Below are positions 36,188 through 45,511 of a stretch of 64,000 nucleotides of DNA, piece after piece. A program made the translations under genes and the position numbers. Positions within the stretch are counted from its first letter, which is position 1, and every line of letters starts with the position of its first letter. The notes beneath the pieces were generated by a model. It made no database searches. It was not told the origin of the DNA and worked only from the letters and a program-made list of their open reading frames with translations. Source of the DNA: Bacteroidales bacterium (GTDB lineage Bacteria > Bacteroidota > Bacteroidia > Bacteroidales > F082); NCBI GenBank assembly GCA_024710405.1, contig JANJUV010000002.1:310001-374000 (forward strand), in the 5' to 3' direction.

Positions 36188-37466
36188 GTTTTTGAATATA
36201 GTTCTGGCCACAGCTGTATTGGTGCTTACAATACTTCTGGCAACCAAAAATGATTTACCTGACATGCGAAAAAAAAATTCTCCGTCTGCATCCGAAGGTG
36301 CGCAAACTGTAGTTTCTGACTCTGCCTATATCCCATTTAAAAAGAAATCTTTGGGTGTCAGAGCGGAATTATACCCTAAACCCGCATTGGTGATCGGTTC
36401 CTACGATTCTGAAGGCAAACCAAACATCATGACAGCAGCCTGGATTGGCATCTGTAACTCAAATCCGCTTAGCATTGCTGTTTCCATGCGCCCTGCCACC
36501 TACTCTTATGGCAATGTTACCGAAACAGGTTTTTTTACGGTGAATATTCCCTCTTCTGATATGGTCAGGTATGTGGATTATGCAGGCCGGTTTTCGGGCA
36601 GAGATGTGGATAAATTCAAAGAGACAGGACTGACACCGGTGAAGGCGGAATTTGTAAACGCGCCCTATATTAAAGAGTTTCCAATCGTTATAGAATGTGA
36701 GGTCACCGCTTTTCATGAACTTGGTTCGCACCGTCAGTTCATTGGAAAAGTAATCGATGTAAAAGTTGATGAGGCCATCCTCGACGCCAATGGCAAGGTG
36801 GATGTGGCATTGTTGAATCCGTTGATTTATGCCGGAGGAAATTATTATGAAACCGGACGTTTCATTGCTGAAGTTGGTGAATCGTTGCATGAAATAGATG
36901 GTCAACCCTTTGTTCCTGATTACCGGCAAAAATATGTGAATGAGACCCTTGAGGTGATTCACAACCGAAAGAGTGTGCGGCATTTTACCGATCACCCTGT
37001 TTCAAAACAACAGATTGAGCTATTGCTGAGGGCAGGCATGGCCGCTCCATCGGCTGTCAACAGGCAACCCTGGGCCTTTTATGTGGTGACCAAACGAGAA
37101 ACACTGGATGCACTTGGCGAACAGTTGCCTTATGCGAAGATGCTGCTTCAGGCACAGGCCGCCATCGTAGTGTGTGGCGATATGGAGAAGGCCGGAAATC
37201 TGAAAGAACAAGGTTATTGGGTACAGGATTGTTCAGCAGCCACACAGAACATACTTCTTGCCGCAGAAAGCATTGGTCTGGGGGCAGTATGGACAGCTGC
37301 CTATCCGTATGAAGACAGATCAAAAGTTGTTACAGAAACCCTGAACCTACCTGAGAAACATGTGCCGTTTAACGTAATTCCCATCGGCTACCCAACAGGT
37401 GAGGATATTCCCAAAGATAAGTGGAAAGCGGAAAATATTGTTTGGCAGGAACATCTGAATGAGTGA
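36174..37466 (+). CDS. membrane-anchored flavin reductase-nitroreductase fusion
   Basis: Protein of 430 residues starting at the ATG at 36174 inside the end of the upstream gene. Residues about 5-24 form one hydrophobic segment with basic residues in front, so the rest should lie outside the cytosol. Residues about 50-245 are a flavin reductase-like (DIM6/NTAB) domain: KPALVIGSYDSEGKPNIMTAAW and ETGFFTVNIPSS. From about 255 a nitroreductase domain begins: VIHNRKSVRHFTDHPVSKQQ, then MAAPSAVNRQPWAFYVV and ESIGLGAVWTAAYP. Both domains normally bind FMN. The fusion and the export signal are unusual. It is probably the redox partner of the upstream membrane protein. Confidence 0.88.
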   Translation: MHKSKFLNIVLATAVLVLTILLATKNDLPDMRKKNSPSASEGAQTVVSDSAYIPFKKKSLGVRAELYPKPALVIGSYDSEGKPNIMTAAWIGICNSNPLSIAVSMRPATYSYGNVTETGFFTVNIPSSDMVRYVDYAGRFSGRDVDKFKETGLTPVKAEFVNAPYIKEFPIVIECEVTAFHELGSHRQFIGKVIDVKVDEAILDANGKVDVALLNPLIYAGGNYYETGRFIAEVGESLHEIDGQPFVPDYRQKYVNETLEVIHNRKSVRHFTDHPVSKQQIELLLRAGMAAPSAVNRQPWAFYVVTKRETLDALGEQLPYAKMLLQAQAAIVVCGDMEKAGNLKEQGYWVQDCSAATQNILLAAESIGLGAVWTAAYPYEDRSKVVTETLNLPEKHVPFNVIPIGYPTGEDIPKDKWKAENIVWQEHLNE

Positions 37467-37718
37467 TACATGACAAACCGTGAACAACCAAAAGCCACCG
37501 ATGATAACGGTTTCATCATTTGATTTCAGGCAACAGCAATCAAAGGAAAGATTTTGTTGTTCAATAGAATTTGCATTATCTGTTGGAACATTCTACAATT
37601 GCATACTTTGTAACCATATTTCCACCTGACCTGGTTATCGGGATCAGGAATTTACATACCATTCATCAGATCAGAGCAATCTGTCAAAATTTCTCATGTC
37701 GGTGCGCATTGTTCGCAC

Positions 37719-39974
37719 TCACTTTTTCTTCTTAAAAAGCCTTTTAATAAATGAATCTTTTTTCGGATTCTTTTTTTCTTTTCTATCACCTAACTGTCTG
37801 TCTGCCTTATCATCTGCCTGCCTGTCAAACAATCTGTCAAAAAATCCTTTGAGGCCTTTCTGGCGGTATGGATTACAATTCAAAAACGTGTACTCATCAT
37901 CTGAAAGACCAAATGAAGTAAGATATCGCCTGCTCAATTCCTTATCAGCTTCAATTCCACTGATAAGCTGCCCTGCAATCGGCAAGGCCAGCGACGAACC
38001 GGAACCATTGGCACTATAAAAATGCACGTCAGGTGTCCGCGCACCTACCCGGGTTCCAACCACCAGATCAGGAGTGTAGGCAACAAACCATGCGTCTGAA
38101 TAGTTCTGAGATGTACCTGTTTTTCCGGCAATTTCAGCACGAATTTCATAGTGACTGCGCATTTTTGAACCAGTGCCCTGATTGATTGCTTGTTGTAAAA
38201 CGGCGGTTATCTGAGCACTGGTCTCCATGCTAAATACCCTTGTTGAACCGGATGATTTGTTTTCAAACAATAAGTTGCCGTGAGCATCGGTGATTTTTTC
38301 GATCAGTACAAGATCATTAAGATTTCCCTGATTCGCAAAAGCCCCATAAGCCCTGACAATATCATAAAGAGTGAGATCCGGTGTTCCGATTGCAATAGAT
38401 GGCGTATTGTTTATGGTCTTAAAGCCAAGAGCATTGCAGGTATTAATGATTTTCTCACTACCCGTTCTGAAATACAAATCAATCGCAGGGAGGTTCATCG
38501 AATGAGCGAGTGCATACCAAAATGCAACAGAGCTGTCAGGAGTAGAAGTATGATCGGCATTCTGCGGGGTCCAGTGATCATACTCAGGATAACTCTTAAC
38601 CGTATTGTCCAGATATGCACAAACATCAATACCGGAATCCAAAGCAGTTGCATAGACAAATGGTTTGAATGTTGAAGCAGTCTGGCGCTGCGACATAATC
38701 ATATCAAAAGGGAGATATCTGAAATGATTACCACCAATCCATGCTATAACTGCACCGCTTTTCGGATTGGTGACCAAAACTGCAGCGTGAAGCATTTTGT
38801 AATAATGCCAGATGCTATCGAGACTACTCATGCTTTTCAATTGCATACCTTCCCAATCAAAAACCTCGATATCCCTTTTCTGAGTGTCTTGCGCATAATT
38901 GGCTGACTGATTCTTTTGGTTGTCAAACCATTGCTTCTTAAAGTTTTGATTGTCCAACTCTTTGTCAAGTTTTTTCTGCATTTGCTTCAAATGGGTCTTC
39001 ACTGCAGCATCGGCCATTCTCTGAACCTTTAAATCAAGGGTAGTATAAACCCTGAGACCATCTTTATCAATGTTGTACTCCTTGCCTGAATTTGATTTCA
39101 ATTCCGTGAGTATTTCCAGCACTTTTCTCCTGACCTGATACACAAAATAACCCGCAGGGGTATCCAGACCAATGTTTGCGTAGTTTATGGACAACGGAAG
39201 CTCTTTCAGACTATCAGCTATGTGTGGCACTAAAAAATGTTGCTCTTTCATCAGCTTTAGAACAACATTTCGCCGCGTAAGTGAATTACCGGGATTTCTT
39301 CTTGGATTAAAATGAGTGGTAGCCTTCAATGAGCCAATCAGTATTGCTGATTCTTCAATTTTCAATTCATTGGCTGATTTGTTAAAATACCGCCGGGCAG
39401 CGGCCTCTACTCCAAATACATCTTCTCCAAAGGGTACCGAATTGAGATAAAGCACAATGATTTCTTCTTTATTGTAAACTTTTTCGATGCGCGCAGCTGT
39501 GATTATCTCCCTGACTTTATTAACAGGAATGGTAAAATATCCAAAATCCTTGCGGCCATAAAGGTTTTTGACCAATTGCTGCGTGATGGTACTGCCACCA
39601 CCTTTGTTGCTACCAAATAGAATACTTTTAAAAAAAACACGGAAATAGCTCAAGAGATCATATCCATGATGCGAAAAAAATCGCTTATCCTCAGTTGCAA
39701 TTAATGCATCTGTCAAATGTTCGGGAATGTCATTATGACTTATGTTTGTGCGATTTTCAGCAAAGTATTTGCCAATCAGAGTGCTGTCGGAAGAAAAAAC
39801 AAGCGTAGCCTCTTCGTTTCTGATTTCTGTCAGTTCATTTTTGTCGGGTAATTCACCGAAAAATCCGGCATAAACCGAAAAGAAAAACAGCACAGCCAAC
39901 AAAATGGCAGATGAAAGAAGCAAAGCAAGATAACGAAGCATTTTCTTGAAAGGAAATAGTATGCGTGAATGCAT
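37719..39974 (-). CDS. penicillin-binding protein 1A (transglycosylase/transpeptidase)
   Basis: Bifunctional peptidoglycan synthase of about 751 residues from the ATG at 39974 (an ATG 11 codons later is an equal choice). After one membrane segment, the glycosyltransferase domain shows EDKRFFSHHGYD near residue 93 and GGGSTITQQLVKNL. The transpeptidase domain has the active-site serine in ASTFKPF near 433, then SMN and KTGTSQN near 616. All three penicillin-binding motifs are intact. The last 35 residues are a strongly basic tail (KKNPKKDSFIKRLFKKKK), disordered and cytosol-incompatible, so probably contacting the wall or membrane. It is monocistronic. Confidence 0.92.
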   Translation of the reverse strand: MHSRILFPFKKMLRYLALLLSSAILLAVLFFFSVYAGFFGELPDKNELTEIRNEEATLVFSSDSTLIGKYFAENRTNISHNDIPEHLTDALIATEDKRFFSHHGYDLLSYFRVFFKSILFGSNKGGGSTITQQLVKNLYGRKDFGYFTIPVNKVREIITAARIEKVYNKEEIIVLYLNSVPFGEDVFGVEAAARRYFNKSANELKIEESAILIGSLKATTHFNPRRNPGNSLTRRNVVLKLMKEQHFLVPHIADSLKELPLSINYANIGLDTPAGYFVYQVRRKVLEILTELKSNSGKEYNIDKDGLRVYTTLDLKVQRMADAAVKTHLKQMQKKLDKELDNQNFKKQWFDNQKNQSANYAQDTQKRDIEVFDWEGMQLKSMSSLDSIWHYYKMLHAAVLVTNPKSGAVIAWIGGNHFRYLPFDMIMSQRQTASTFKPFVYATALDSGIDVCAYLDNTVKSYPEYDHWTPQNADHTSTPDSSVAFWYALAHSMNLPAIDLYFRTGSEKIINTCNALGFKTINNTPSIAIGTPDLTLYDIVRAYGAFANQGNLNDLVLIEKITDAHGNLLFENKSSGSTRVFSMETSAQITAVLQQAINQGTGSKMRSHYEIRAEIAGKTGTSQNYSDAWFVAYTPDLVVGTRVGARTPDVHFYSANGSGSSLALPIAGQLISGIEADKELSRRYLTSFGLSDDEYTFLNCNPYRQKGLKGFFDRLFDRQADDKADRQLGDRKEKKNPKKDSFIKRLFKKKK

Positions 39975-40139
39975 TATGTTAGGAATTAAAATCAGCACCC
40001 TTTTACCAATGCCAGCAATATAACGCAAGCGGGTATCTAAAATTATGATTATATCTGTAACGGATTGTCAGGCAATTATCTAATTTAAAGATACTGTTGA
40101 TTAAGATTCGAAATTATCTTGATGACAAGTGCAGACGTT

Positions 40140-40178
40140 TAATAAAAAAAACCATCCCCTGTTTCCGGAGGATGGTTT
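40140..40178 (-). terminator. terminator of groES-groEL
   Basis: AAACCATCC (40149-40157) pairs perfectly with GGATGGTTT (40170-40178). On the minus strand the hairpin is followed by a run of T, 22 bases beyond the groL stop. Confidence 0.78.
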
Positions 40179-40199
40179 GATATTGTATGATGAAATAAA

Positions 40200-41834
40200 T
40201 TACATCATTCCGGGCATTCCGCCGCCCATCGGGGGCATCGGAGGTGCAGCCTTTTCGTCTTTGTGCTCAACCAGCACACACTCTGTGGTGAGGAGCATTC
40301 CGGCAATGGAAGCAGCATTCTCGAGGGCCACACGGGCAACTTTGGTCGGGTCGATGACACCGGCGTCCTTGAGGTTCTCGTAAACCTCGGTGCGTGCATT
40401 GAAACCGAAATCACCTGTACCTTCCTTCACCTTGTTCACCACTACCGAACCTTCCATTCCGGCGTTCTCCACGATCTGGCGGAGTGGTTCTTCGAGGGCT
40501 CTCTTAATGATGGCAATACCAGTGGTTTCGTCTTCGTTGTCGCCTTTCATGTCTTTCAGGCTGTCGATAGCCCTGATGAACGCAACACCGCCACCGGGGA
40601 TAATACCTTCTTCGATGGCAGCGCGGGTTGCGGCCAGTGCATCTTCGAAGCGGTCTTTCTTCTCTTTCATTTCAATTTCACTGGCTGCACCAACATAGAT
40701 AACGGCAACACCACCGGCCAGTTTGGCAAGACGCTCCTGCAGCTTTTCGCGGTCGTAGTCCGAAGTGGTTGTTTCGATCTGTTTCTTGATCTGGGCTACC
40801 CTTCCGCTAATGCTTTCTTTTGAACCACGGCCACTGACAATGGTTGTATTTTCCTTGTCAATAGTCACCTTGTCGGCTTCACCAAGCATGTCGAGGGTGG
40901 CATCTTCGAGGCGGTATCCTTTTTCTTCCGAGATTACCACACCACCGGTCAGGATAGCGATATCCTCGAGCATTTCCTTACGCCTGTCGCCAAAGCCCGG
41001 AGCTTTCACAGCGGCTACTTTCAGCGATCCGCGCAGACGATTCACCACGAGCGTGGCAAGTGCTTCGCCTTCTACATCTTCAGCAATGATGATCAGGGGT
41101 TTGCCTGTCTGTAGTGACTTCTCGAGTACCGGAAGCAGGTCTTTCATCACCGAAATCTTCTTGTCATAGATCAGGATGAAGGGATTTTCGTAAACAGCTT
41201 CCATTTTCTCAGCATTGGTTACGAAATAAGGACTGATGTATCCGCGATCGAACTGCATTCCTTCTACGACTTCAACATAGGTTTCGATTCCTTTTGCTTC
41301 TTCAACGGTGATTACACCTTCCTGTTTTACTTTGGCCATTGCCTCAGCAATAAGAGAACCGATATAAGCGTCATTGTTGGCTGAAATAGCGGCAACCTGC
41401 TGGATTTTTTCGTTGCTGTCGCCTACCTTAGTAGTTTGCTGGTGCAGCGACTCAATCACGCGTGCGACTGCTTTGTCAATGCCTCTTTTCAGATCCATCG
41501 GGTTGGCACCGGCGGTGACATTCTTAAGTCCTGTTGTGATGATCGACTGAGCCAAAACGGTAGCTGTTGTTGTGCCGTCACCGGCGATGTCGTTGGTTTT
41601 GGAAGCTACTTCCTTCACCATCTGTGCACCCATATTCTCAACGGGATCGGTCAATTCCACTTCTTTGGCTACTGTTACACCGTCCTTGGTGATTTGCGGG
41701 CCACCATACGATTTTTCGATGATCACATTACGGCCTTTAGGTCCGAGTGTGATTTTTACTGCATTCGACAATGCATCAACGCCTTTTTTCAGGCGATCTC
41801 TTGCTTCGAGATTGAATAAGATATCCTTTGCCAT
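40200..41834 (-). CDS. groL: chaperonin GroEL
   Basis: ATP-driven folding chamber subunit of 544 residues, which assembles as a double ring with GroES. It is full length and highly conserved: [29 protein letters not shown] near the start, the [12 protein letters not shown] nucleotide motif and [17 protein letters not shown] in the apical domain. The tail ends with repeated Gly and Met (GGGMPGMM), typical of the flexible C-terminus. It lies 33 bases after groES in the same operon. No CIRCE element is seen. Confidence 0.98.
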   Translation of the reverse strand: MAKDILFNLEARDRLKKGVDALSNAVKITLGPKGRNVIIEKSYGGPQITKDGVTVAKEVELTDPVENMGAQMVKEVASKTNDIAGDGTTTATVLAQSIITTGLKNVTAGANPMDLKRGIDKAVARVIESLHQQTTKVGDSNEKIQQVAAISANNDAYIGSLIAEAMAKVKQEGVITVEEAKGIETYVEVVEGMQFDRGYISPYFVTNAEKMEAVYENPFILIYDKKISVMKDLLPVLEKSLQTGKPLIIIAEDVEGEALATLVVNRLRGSLKVAAVKAPGFGDRRKEMLEDIAILTGGVVISEEKGYRLEDATLDMLGEADKVTIDKENTTIVSGRGSKESISGRVAQIKKQIETTTSDYDREKLQERLAKLAGGVAVIYVGAASEIEMKEKKDRFEDALAATRAAIEEGIIPGGGVAFIRAIDSLKDMKGDNEDETTGIAIIKRALEEPLRQIVENAGMEGSVVVNKVKEGTGDFGFNARTEVYENLKDAGVIDPTKVARVALENAASIAGMLLTTECVLVEHKDEKAAPPMPPMGGGMPGMM

Positions 41835-41867
41835 AGTTATTTGAATTTAAATATTTTACTTTGTTTA

Positions 41868-42146
41868 TCAGATAATTGCAATTACATCAGATTCGCGCAT
41901 GATGAGGTATTCTTTACCATCAATGGTAAACTCGGTGCCTGCATATTTTCCATAAAGCACAACATCGCCCACCTTCACGGTCATCGGATTGTCCTTGGTT
42001 CCGTCGCCGATGGCAACAATGGTACCTCTCTGTGGTTTTTCCTTGGCAGTATCGGGAATGATGATACCGCTGGCTGTTTTCTGTTCTGCAGGGGCAGGTT
42101 CAACGACCACCCGGTCAGCTAATGGTTTGATGTTTACTTTTCCCAT
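41868..42146 (-). CDS. groS: co-chaperonin GroES
   Basis: Lid protein of the GroEL chamber, 92 residues. [21 protein letters not shown] contains the opening strands and the beginning of the mobile loop, and [14 protein letters not shown] is the conserved roof/barrel segment. It is the first gene of the groESL operon. The region upstream (42147-42365) shows neither CIRCE nor a strong TAnnTTTG box on this strand, so heat-shock control is not visible. Confidence 0.97.
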   Translation of the reverse strand: MGKVNIKPLADRVVVEPAPAEQKTASGIIIPDTAKEKPQRGTIVAIGDGTKDNPMTVKVGDVVLYGKYAGTEFTIDGKEYLIMRESDVIAII

Positions 42147-42365
42147 ATTATATTACATTTAGGTTATTGAAAATTCTACTTTGATGTTGCTTGCTTGCTG
42201 TCATATTTTGTGCCAAAGCTTCTGAAAGCCCCTGCCAATCATTTTCTGCTGTCAGGAACAGTCTCCCGGAAGGACCGGATTAACAATATATCTAATTGAA
42301 TTAAAAACATTTACACAATAATCTGCATGTCAATCCGGTGAAAATGTGGCTGAAAACAGCTGCTA

Positions 42366-42404
42366 AAAAAAATGTCAGAATGTGTGACATTCTGACATTT
42401 TAAA
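42366..42404 (-). terminator. long perfect hairpin terminator after secG
   Basis: AATGTCAGAATGT (42371-42383) pairs perfectly with ACATTCTGACATT (42387-42399) around GTG, and the stem continues in flanking A/T. T runs on the minus strand follow. A and T runs on both sides make it potentially bidirectional. It separates the pheT-secG run from groES. Confidence 0.82.
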
Positions 42405-42422
42405 TTCGTTGTACCGAAGGGG

Positions 42423-42749
42423 TTATTCTTCTTCGCGTTCAGGAGGTGCCTGAAAACCTGATGCAGGAAGGTTCTGGTCAATTTGCTGACGAAGTTCGGT
42501 GTCGAAAGTACCTGTTTCAACAGTATATTTCGGTATGGCCATTGTGGCAGTCAGGCTGAAAACAAGCAGCGCTATTGCCAGGGTCCAGGTGGCTTTTTCA
42601 AGAAAATCGGCTGTCTGCCGAACACCCATAAATTGATTAGATGCGGCAAAATTTGATGCGAGTCCGCCGCCTTTTGAGTTCTGAACCAGAACGATCAATG
42701 TCATCAACACGCTTACTATCAGGATCAGGATAGAAATGAAAACGTACAT
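42423..42749 (-). CDS. secG: preprotein translocase subunit SecG
   Basis: Small integral-membrane subunit of the SecYEG export channel, 108 residues from the ATG at 42749. Two membrane helices are visible, VFISILILIVSVLMTLIVLVQ and ATWTLAIALLVFSLTATM, and between them the family mark QNSKGGGLASNF. The charged C-terminal extension ends in PEREEE, as in other Bacteroidota SecG proteins. It starts one base after the upstream gene ends and is the last gene of the run ending in the long hairpin. Confidence 0.93.
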   Translation of the reverse strand: MYVFISILILIVSVLMTLIVLVQNSKGGGLASNFAASNQFMGVRQTADFLEKATWTLAIALLVFSLTATMAIPKYTVETGTFDTELRQQIDQNLPASGFQAPPEREEE

Positions 42750-42750
42750 G

Positions 42751-43722
42751 TTACTCAGTTTTAATGTTTTTGCTATTTTTTGCCTCGTCAATAAGGGCTG
42801 CAAAGTAACTACTTTTTTCCGGATATTTCAAACTTAATTTCTCATAAACTGTAATTGCCTTTTCAAAATGCCCTTGTTTCAGATAAATTCCTGCCAATGT
42901 TTCACTGACGATATTCTCCTGGTCCACGATACTCTGCTGCGCTGAGGTAACCGGGTTGAAGAAATCGCCTTTGGGCCGCGAAATGCTTGGGTTATTCTGT
43001 ATAAACTTTTCGATGATTTCCGATTTGGCAACAGGAGCTTTTTCCAGAGGCGGAAGCCCTGCTTTTTCGCGTTCGATTTGTCTGATCCTTTCTTCAACAA
43101 TTCTTTTGAGTTCCTCAACGGACTTTCTTGTTCCACCGTAATCTTCGTCCCAATCATCATTGGACAGATCTTCATCCTCCACTACATTTGAATCCGCAGA
43201 AGCTTCATAATTAACAGGCAATGGTTCTGCGGTTTCCGAAGCAATAATCTCAGTTGGTTCTTGCTCCACTTTCAACTCTGTTTCCAAAGGTGTTGGCTCA
43301 ACAGCAACAGAATTATCCTGAGCAAATGTTTCCTTTGGTTCACTTTCTTCATTCTGTACGACAGTAGATGTAGGTTGCCCGGCAACTGTTGATGCGGTTG
43401 CTGTATCCTCAGTTTTGGTTTCGATCGGCGTCGCTATGGAAGGTTCAGAACTATATTCATCAGGCAAAACCTGTTTCTCCCGAAGGTCACCTGCTTTGGT
43501 AATATGGAGGCGAAGCAGGTTGCGGTCAGGAACCATACACGAGGCCAGTTTCAACTGACTGTCGAACAATATGTGGCTTTCCTTGCACAGATTCATGGCC
43601 AGCAATACCTGAGCATGCACCGAAAAATGAAACTGTGCGGCAAGGTCCATCATAGGCATGATGCTTTCCTTGTTCAGTTTTTCGGGATCTTTCAGATAAT
43701 CAATAAACTCCTGCCTGTTCAT
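42751..43722 (-). CDS. hypothetical protein with acidic linker, TPR-like end
   Basis: Protein of 323 residues without signal peptide. About 1-95 form an alpha-rich N-terminal domain (QFHFSVHAQVLLAMNLCKESH), followed by a long acidic, Thr/Glu/Pro-rich disordered linker (about 100-190). A short charged helix comes next, and the end (ETLAGIYLKQGHFEKAITVYEKLSLKYPEK) is a single TPR-like hairpin. I assign no function. It is placed between lptE and secG with spacings of 10 and 1 bases, so an envelope-biogenesis adaptor role is conceivable but unsupported. Confidence 0.75.
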   Translation of the reverse strand: MNRQEFIDYLKDPEKLNKESIMPMMDLAAQFHFSVHAQVLLAMNLCKESHILFDSQLKLASCMVPDRNLLRLHITKAGDLREKQVLPDEYSSEPSIATPIETKTEDTATASTVAGQPTSTVVQNEESEPKETFAQDNSVAVEPTPLETELKVEQEPTEIIASETAEPLPVNYEASADSNVVEDEDLSNDDWDEDYGGTRKSVEELKRIVEERIRQIEREKAGLPPLEKAPVAKSEIIEKFIQNNPSISRPKGDFFNPVTSAQQSIVDQENIVSETLAGIYLKQGHFEKAITVYEKLSLKYPEKSSYFAALIDEAKNSKNIKTE

Positions 43723-43732
43723 TATGAATGTG

Positions 43733-44254
43733 TTACCAATTCACCACCGATTTATTAAAAATATCATCAACCAGCATGTCAACAATATCTGTTATCAGCC
43801 TGTCCTTCACTGCGTTCAGATCCTGTTCGCTGGGATAATCCATATATTGTGTAAATTTAGTTTCAAATCCTTTTGTTTCGTCAAATTTATTGAAAAATCT
43901 GACATTTACCGTAATACTTAATCTGTTAAGAGCGGCGGTCTGATCGCTTTGAATGGCAACAGGGATTGTTCGGTAATCGGTGATTTCGCCTTCGAAGGCA
44001 AGATCGCCCTGCTGGGGGATCATCCTCAAGCTTGTTTGATTGGTAAATCTATCGCGCAAAGCAGAGGTCAGTATGTTACTCAGAAGTGGTTCAACAAGTA
44101 AAGCATTGTTCGGAAAATACTGAACCGAAACCGTTTTGGCTTCGGGTGGGATTGAAGCTCCCGTGAAGGAATACACCCCGCATCCGCTTATACCGATGAG
44201 CAGTGACACAAAAAGGATTATAGCCAAAGGCAATACAATCAGTTTTTTACGCAT
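43733..44254 (-). CDS. lptE: LPS-assembly lipoprotein LptE family
   Basis: Outer-membrane lipoprotein of 173 residues that plugs the LptD barrel during lipopolysaccharide insertion. The signal ends LLIGISGC (lipidated Cys25) and is followed by GVYSFTGASIPPEAKTVSVQYF, the typical Bacteroidota LptE opening. A LSNILTSALRDRF helix and VNVRFFNKFDE strands follow. The start codon shares its last base with the TAA of the upstream regulator, a one-base overlap of the TAATG type that suggests translational coupling. The partner LptD is not in the window. Confidence 0.88.
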   Translation of the reverse strand: MRKKLIVLPLAIILFVSLLIGISGCGVYSFTGASIPPEAKTVSVQYFPNNALLVEPLLSNILTSALRDRFTNQTSLRMIPQQGDLAFEGEITDYRTIPVAIQSDQTAALNRLSITVNVRFFNKFDETKGFETKFTQYMDYPSEQDLNAVKDRLITDIVDMLVDDIFNKSVVNW

Positions 44255-45480
44255 TATTGATCGATGTTGTATTCTTTTATTTTTCGGTACAATGTCCGCT
44301 CAGAAATTCCAAGTTCTTTGGCGGCATTTTTTCTCTTTCCCATGTGCTTGGACAATGCTCTGCGGATCATGTCTATTTCTTTTTTCTCAAGCGAAAGGTT
44401 CTCATCAATAACTTCCGAGGGCTGAAACCCTGAAAAATCATCTTCATCAGGATCGATATCAATGTTTCCAAAGGTATCCTCCAATTGATCCATGGCGGGC
44501 ACAAAGTTCTTTACAATGGAACGAATCGGGGCCGCAGCGTGACTTTCGTCCGGATTGTCATGCATCAGGCCCGACACTGTTTTCCTTAATTCCATGATAT
44601 CTTTTTTCATGTCGAACAGAACCTTATACAGCAGATCGCGTTCCGAAATTTTCTCTTCTTCTTTTTCCCTGCTGTACAGCACAGGAAGTGAAACAGAATT
44701 TTCGCGGGGCAGGTAGCGCTCCAGAATGTCAGCCGTAATGGTTTTTTGTTTTTCTATGATCGAGATTTGTTCTGTAACATTCTTTAGTTGCCTGATATTA
44801 CCCGGCCAGCGGAAGTTTTCGATCATTCTGGCGGCTTCATCAGTAAGCTGAAGAGGGGGCATACGGTATTTTTCGGCAAAATCGAGTGCAAATCGTTTAA
44901 ATAAAATTAGAATATCCTGTTTACGCTCACGCAATGGCGGAATGAGAATGGGAACCGTGTTTAGTCTGTAATAGAGGTCCTGTCTGAATTTTCCCTTCTC
45001 AATGGCTTCAGGGATGTTCACATTGGTTGCAGCCACCACACGCACATCAGTTTTAATAACCTTTGATGAACCGACCTTCAGAAACTCACCTGTTTCGAGC
45101 ACCCTGAGCAGGCGTACCTGAGTAGATAGCGGAAGTTCGGCCACTTCATCCAGAAAAATTGTACCACCATCCACTACCTCAAAGTAACCCTTTCGCGCTT
45201 CGTGTGCGCCCGTGAAAGATCCTTTTTCGTGTCCAAACAGTTCCGAGTCAATAGTGCCTTCGGGAATGGCTCCGCAGTTTACGGCAATGTAAGGGCCATG
45301 TTTGCGCGCGCTTGACTGGTGCACAATTTTAGGGAACACCTCCTTGCCCGTACCGCTTTCTCCTGTTATAAGCACTGTAAGGTCTGTCGGTGCTACTTGC
45401 ACGGCCACATGTATGGCTCGTTCGAGGTAAGGATCGTGTCCGGTGATGCCAAATCGTTGCTTTATTGCCTGTATATCCAT
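44254..45480 (-). CDS. sigma-54-dependent activator without sensor domain
   Basis: Enhancer-binding protein of 408 residues starting at the ATG at 45480. The AAA+ domain begins almost at once: Walker A GESGTGKE at 40-47, the sigma-54 contact loop GSFTGA at 87-92 (canonical GAFTGA with Ala to Ser), then the Walker B segment GGTIFLDEVAEL. A region of about 110 residues without known fold follows, and the C-terminal Fis-type helix-turn-helix reads KRKNAAKELGISERTLYRKI. No receiver, PAS or GAF domain precedes the motor, so control must come from a partner or from expression level. It is coupled to lptE and lies 31 bases after pheT. Confidence 0.92.
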   Translation of the reverse strand: MDIQAIKQRFGITGHDPYLERAIHVAVQVAPTDLTVLITGESGTGKEVFPKIVHQSSARKHGPYIAVNCGAIPEGTIDSELFGHEKGSFTGAHEARKGYFEVVDGGTIFLDEVAELPLSTQVRLLRVLETGEFLKVGSSKVIKTDVRVVAATNVNIPEAIEKGKFRQDLYYRLNTVPILIPPLRERKQDILILFKRFALDFAEKYRMPPLQLTDEAARMIENFRWPGNIRQLKNVTEQISIIEKQKTITADILERYLPRENSVSLPVLYSREKEEEKISERDLLYKVLFDMKKDIMELRKTVSGLMHDNPDESHAAAPIRSIVKNFVPAMDQLEDTFGNIDIDPDEDDFSGFQPSEVIDENLSLEKKEIDMIRRALSKHMGKRKNAAKELGISERTLYRKIKEYNIDQ

Positions 45481-45511
45481 CTCATTCCATTCTTTCGTTT
45501 TCAACTTCAGT

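Noticed and set aside
37467-37718. Small gene or terminator after the nitroreductase fusion
   Set aside because: Only weak, imperfect hairpins (GATGATAAC..TCATC) without a T run, and no credible short coding frame.
42147-42300. Possible sigma-54 (-24/-12) or CIRCE element before groES
   Set aside because: TTGGCAC and TGGCAG occur on the minus strand, but the -12 GC is missing at the required spacing, and no inverted TTAGCACTC/GAGTGCTAA is present.
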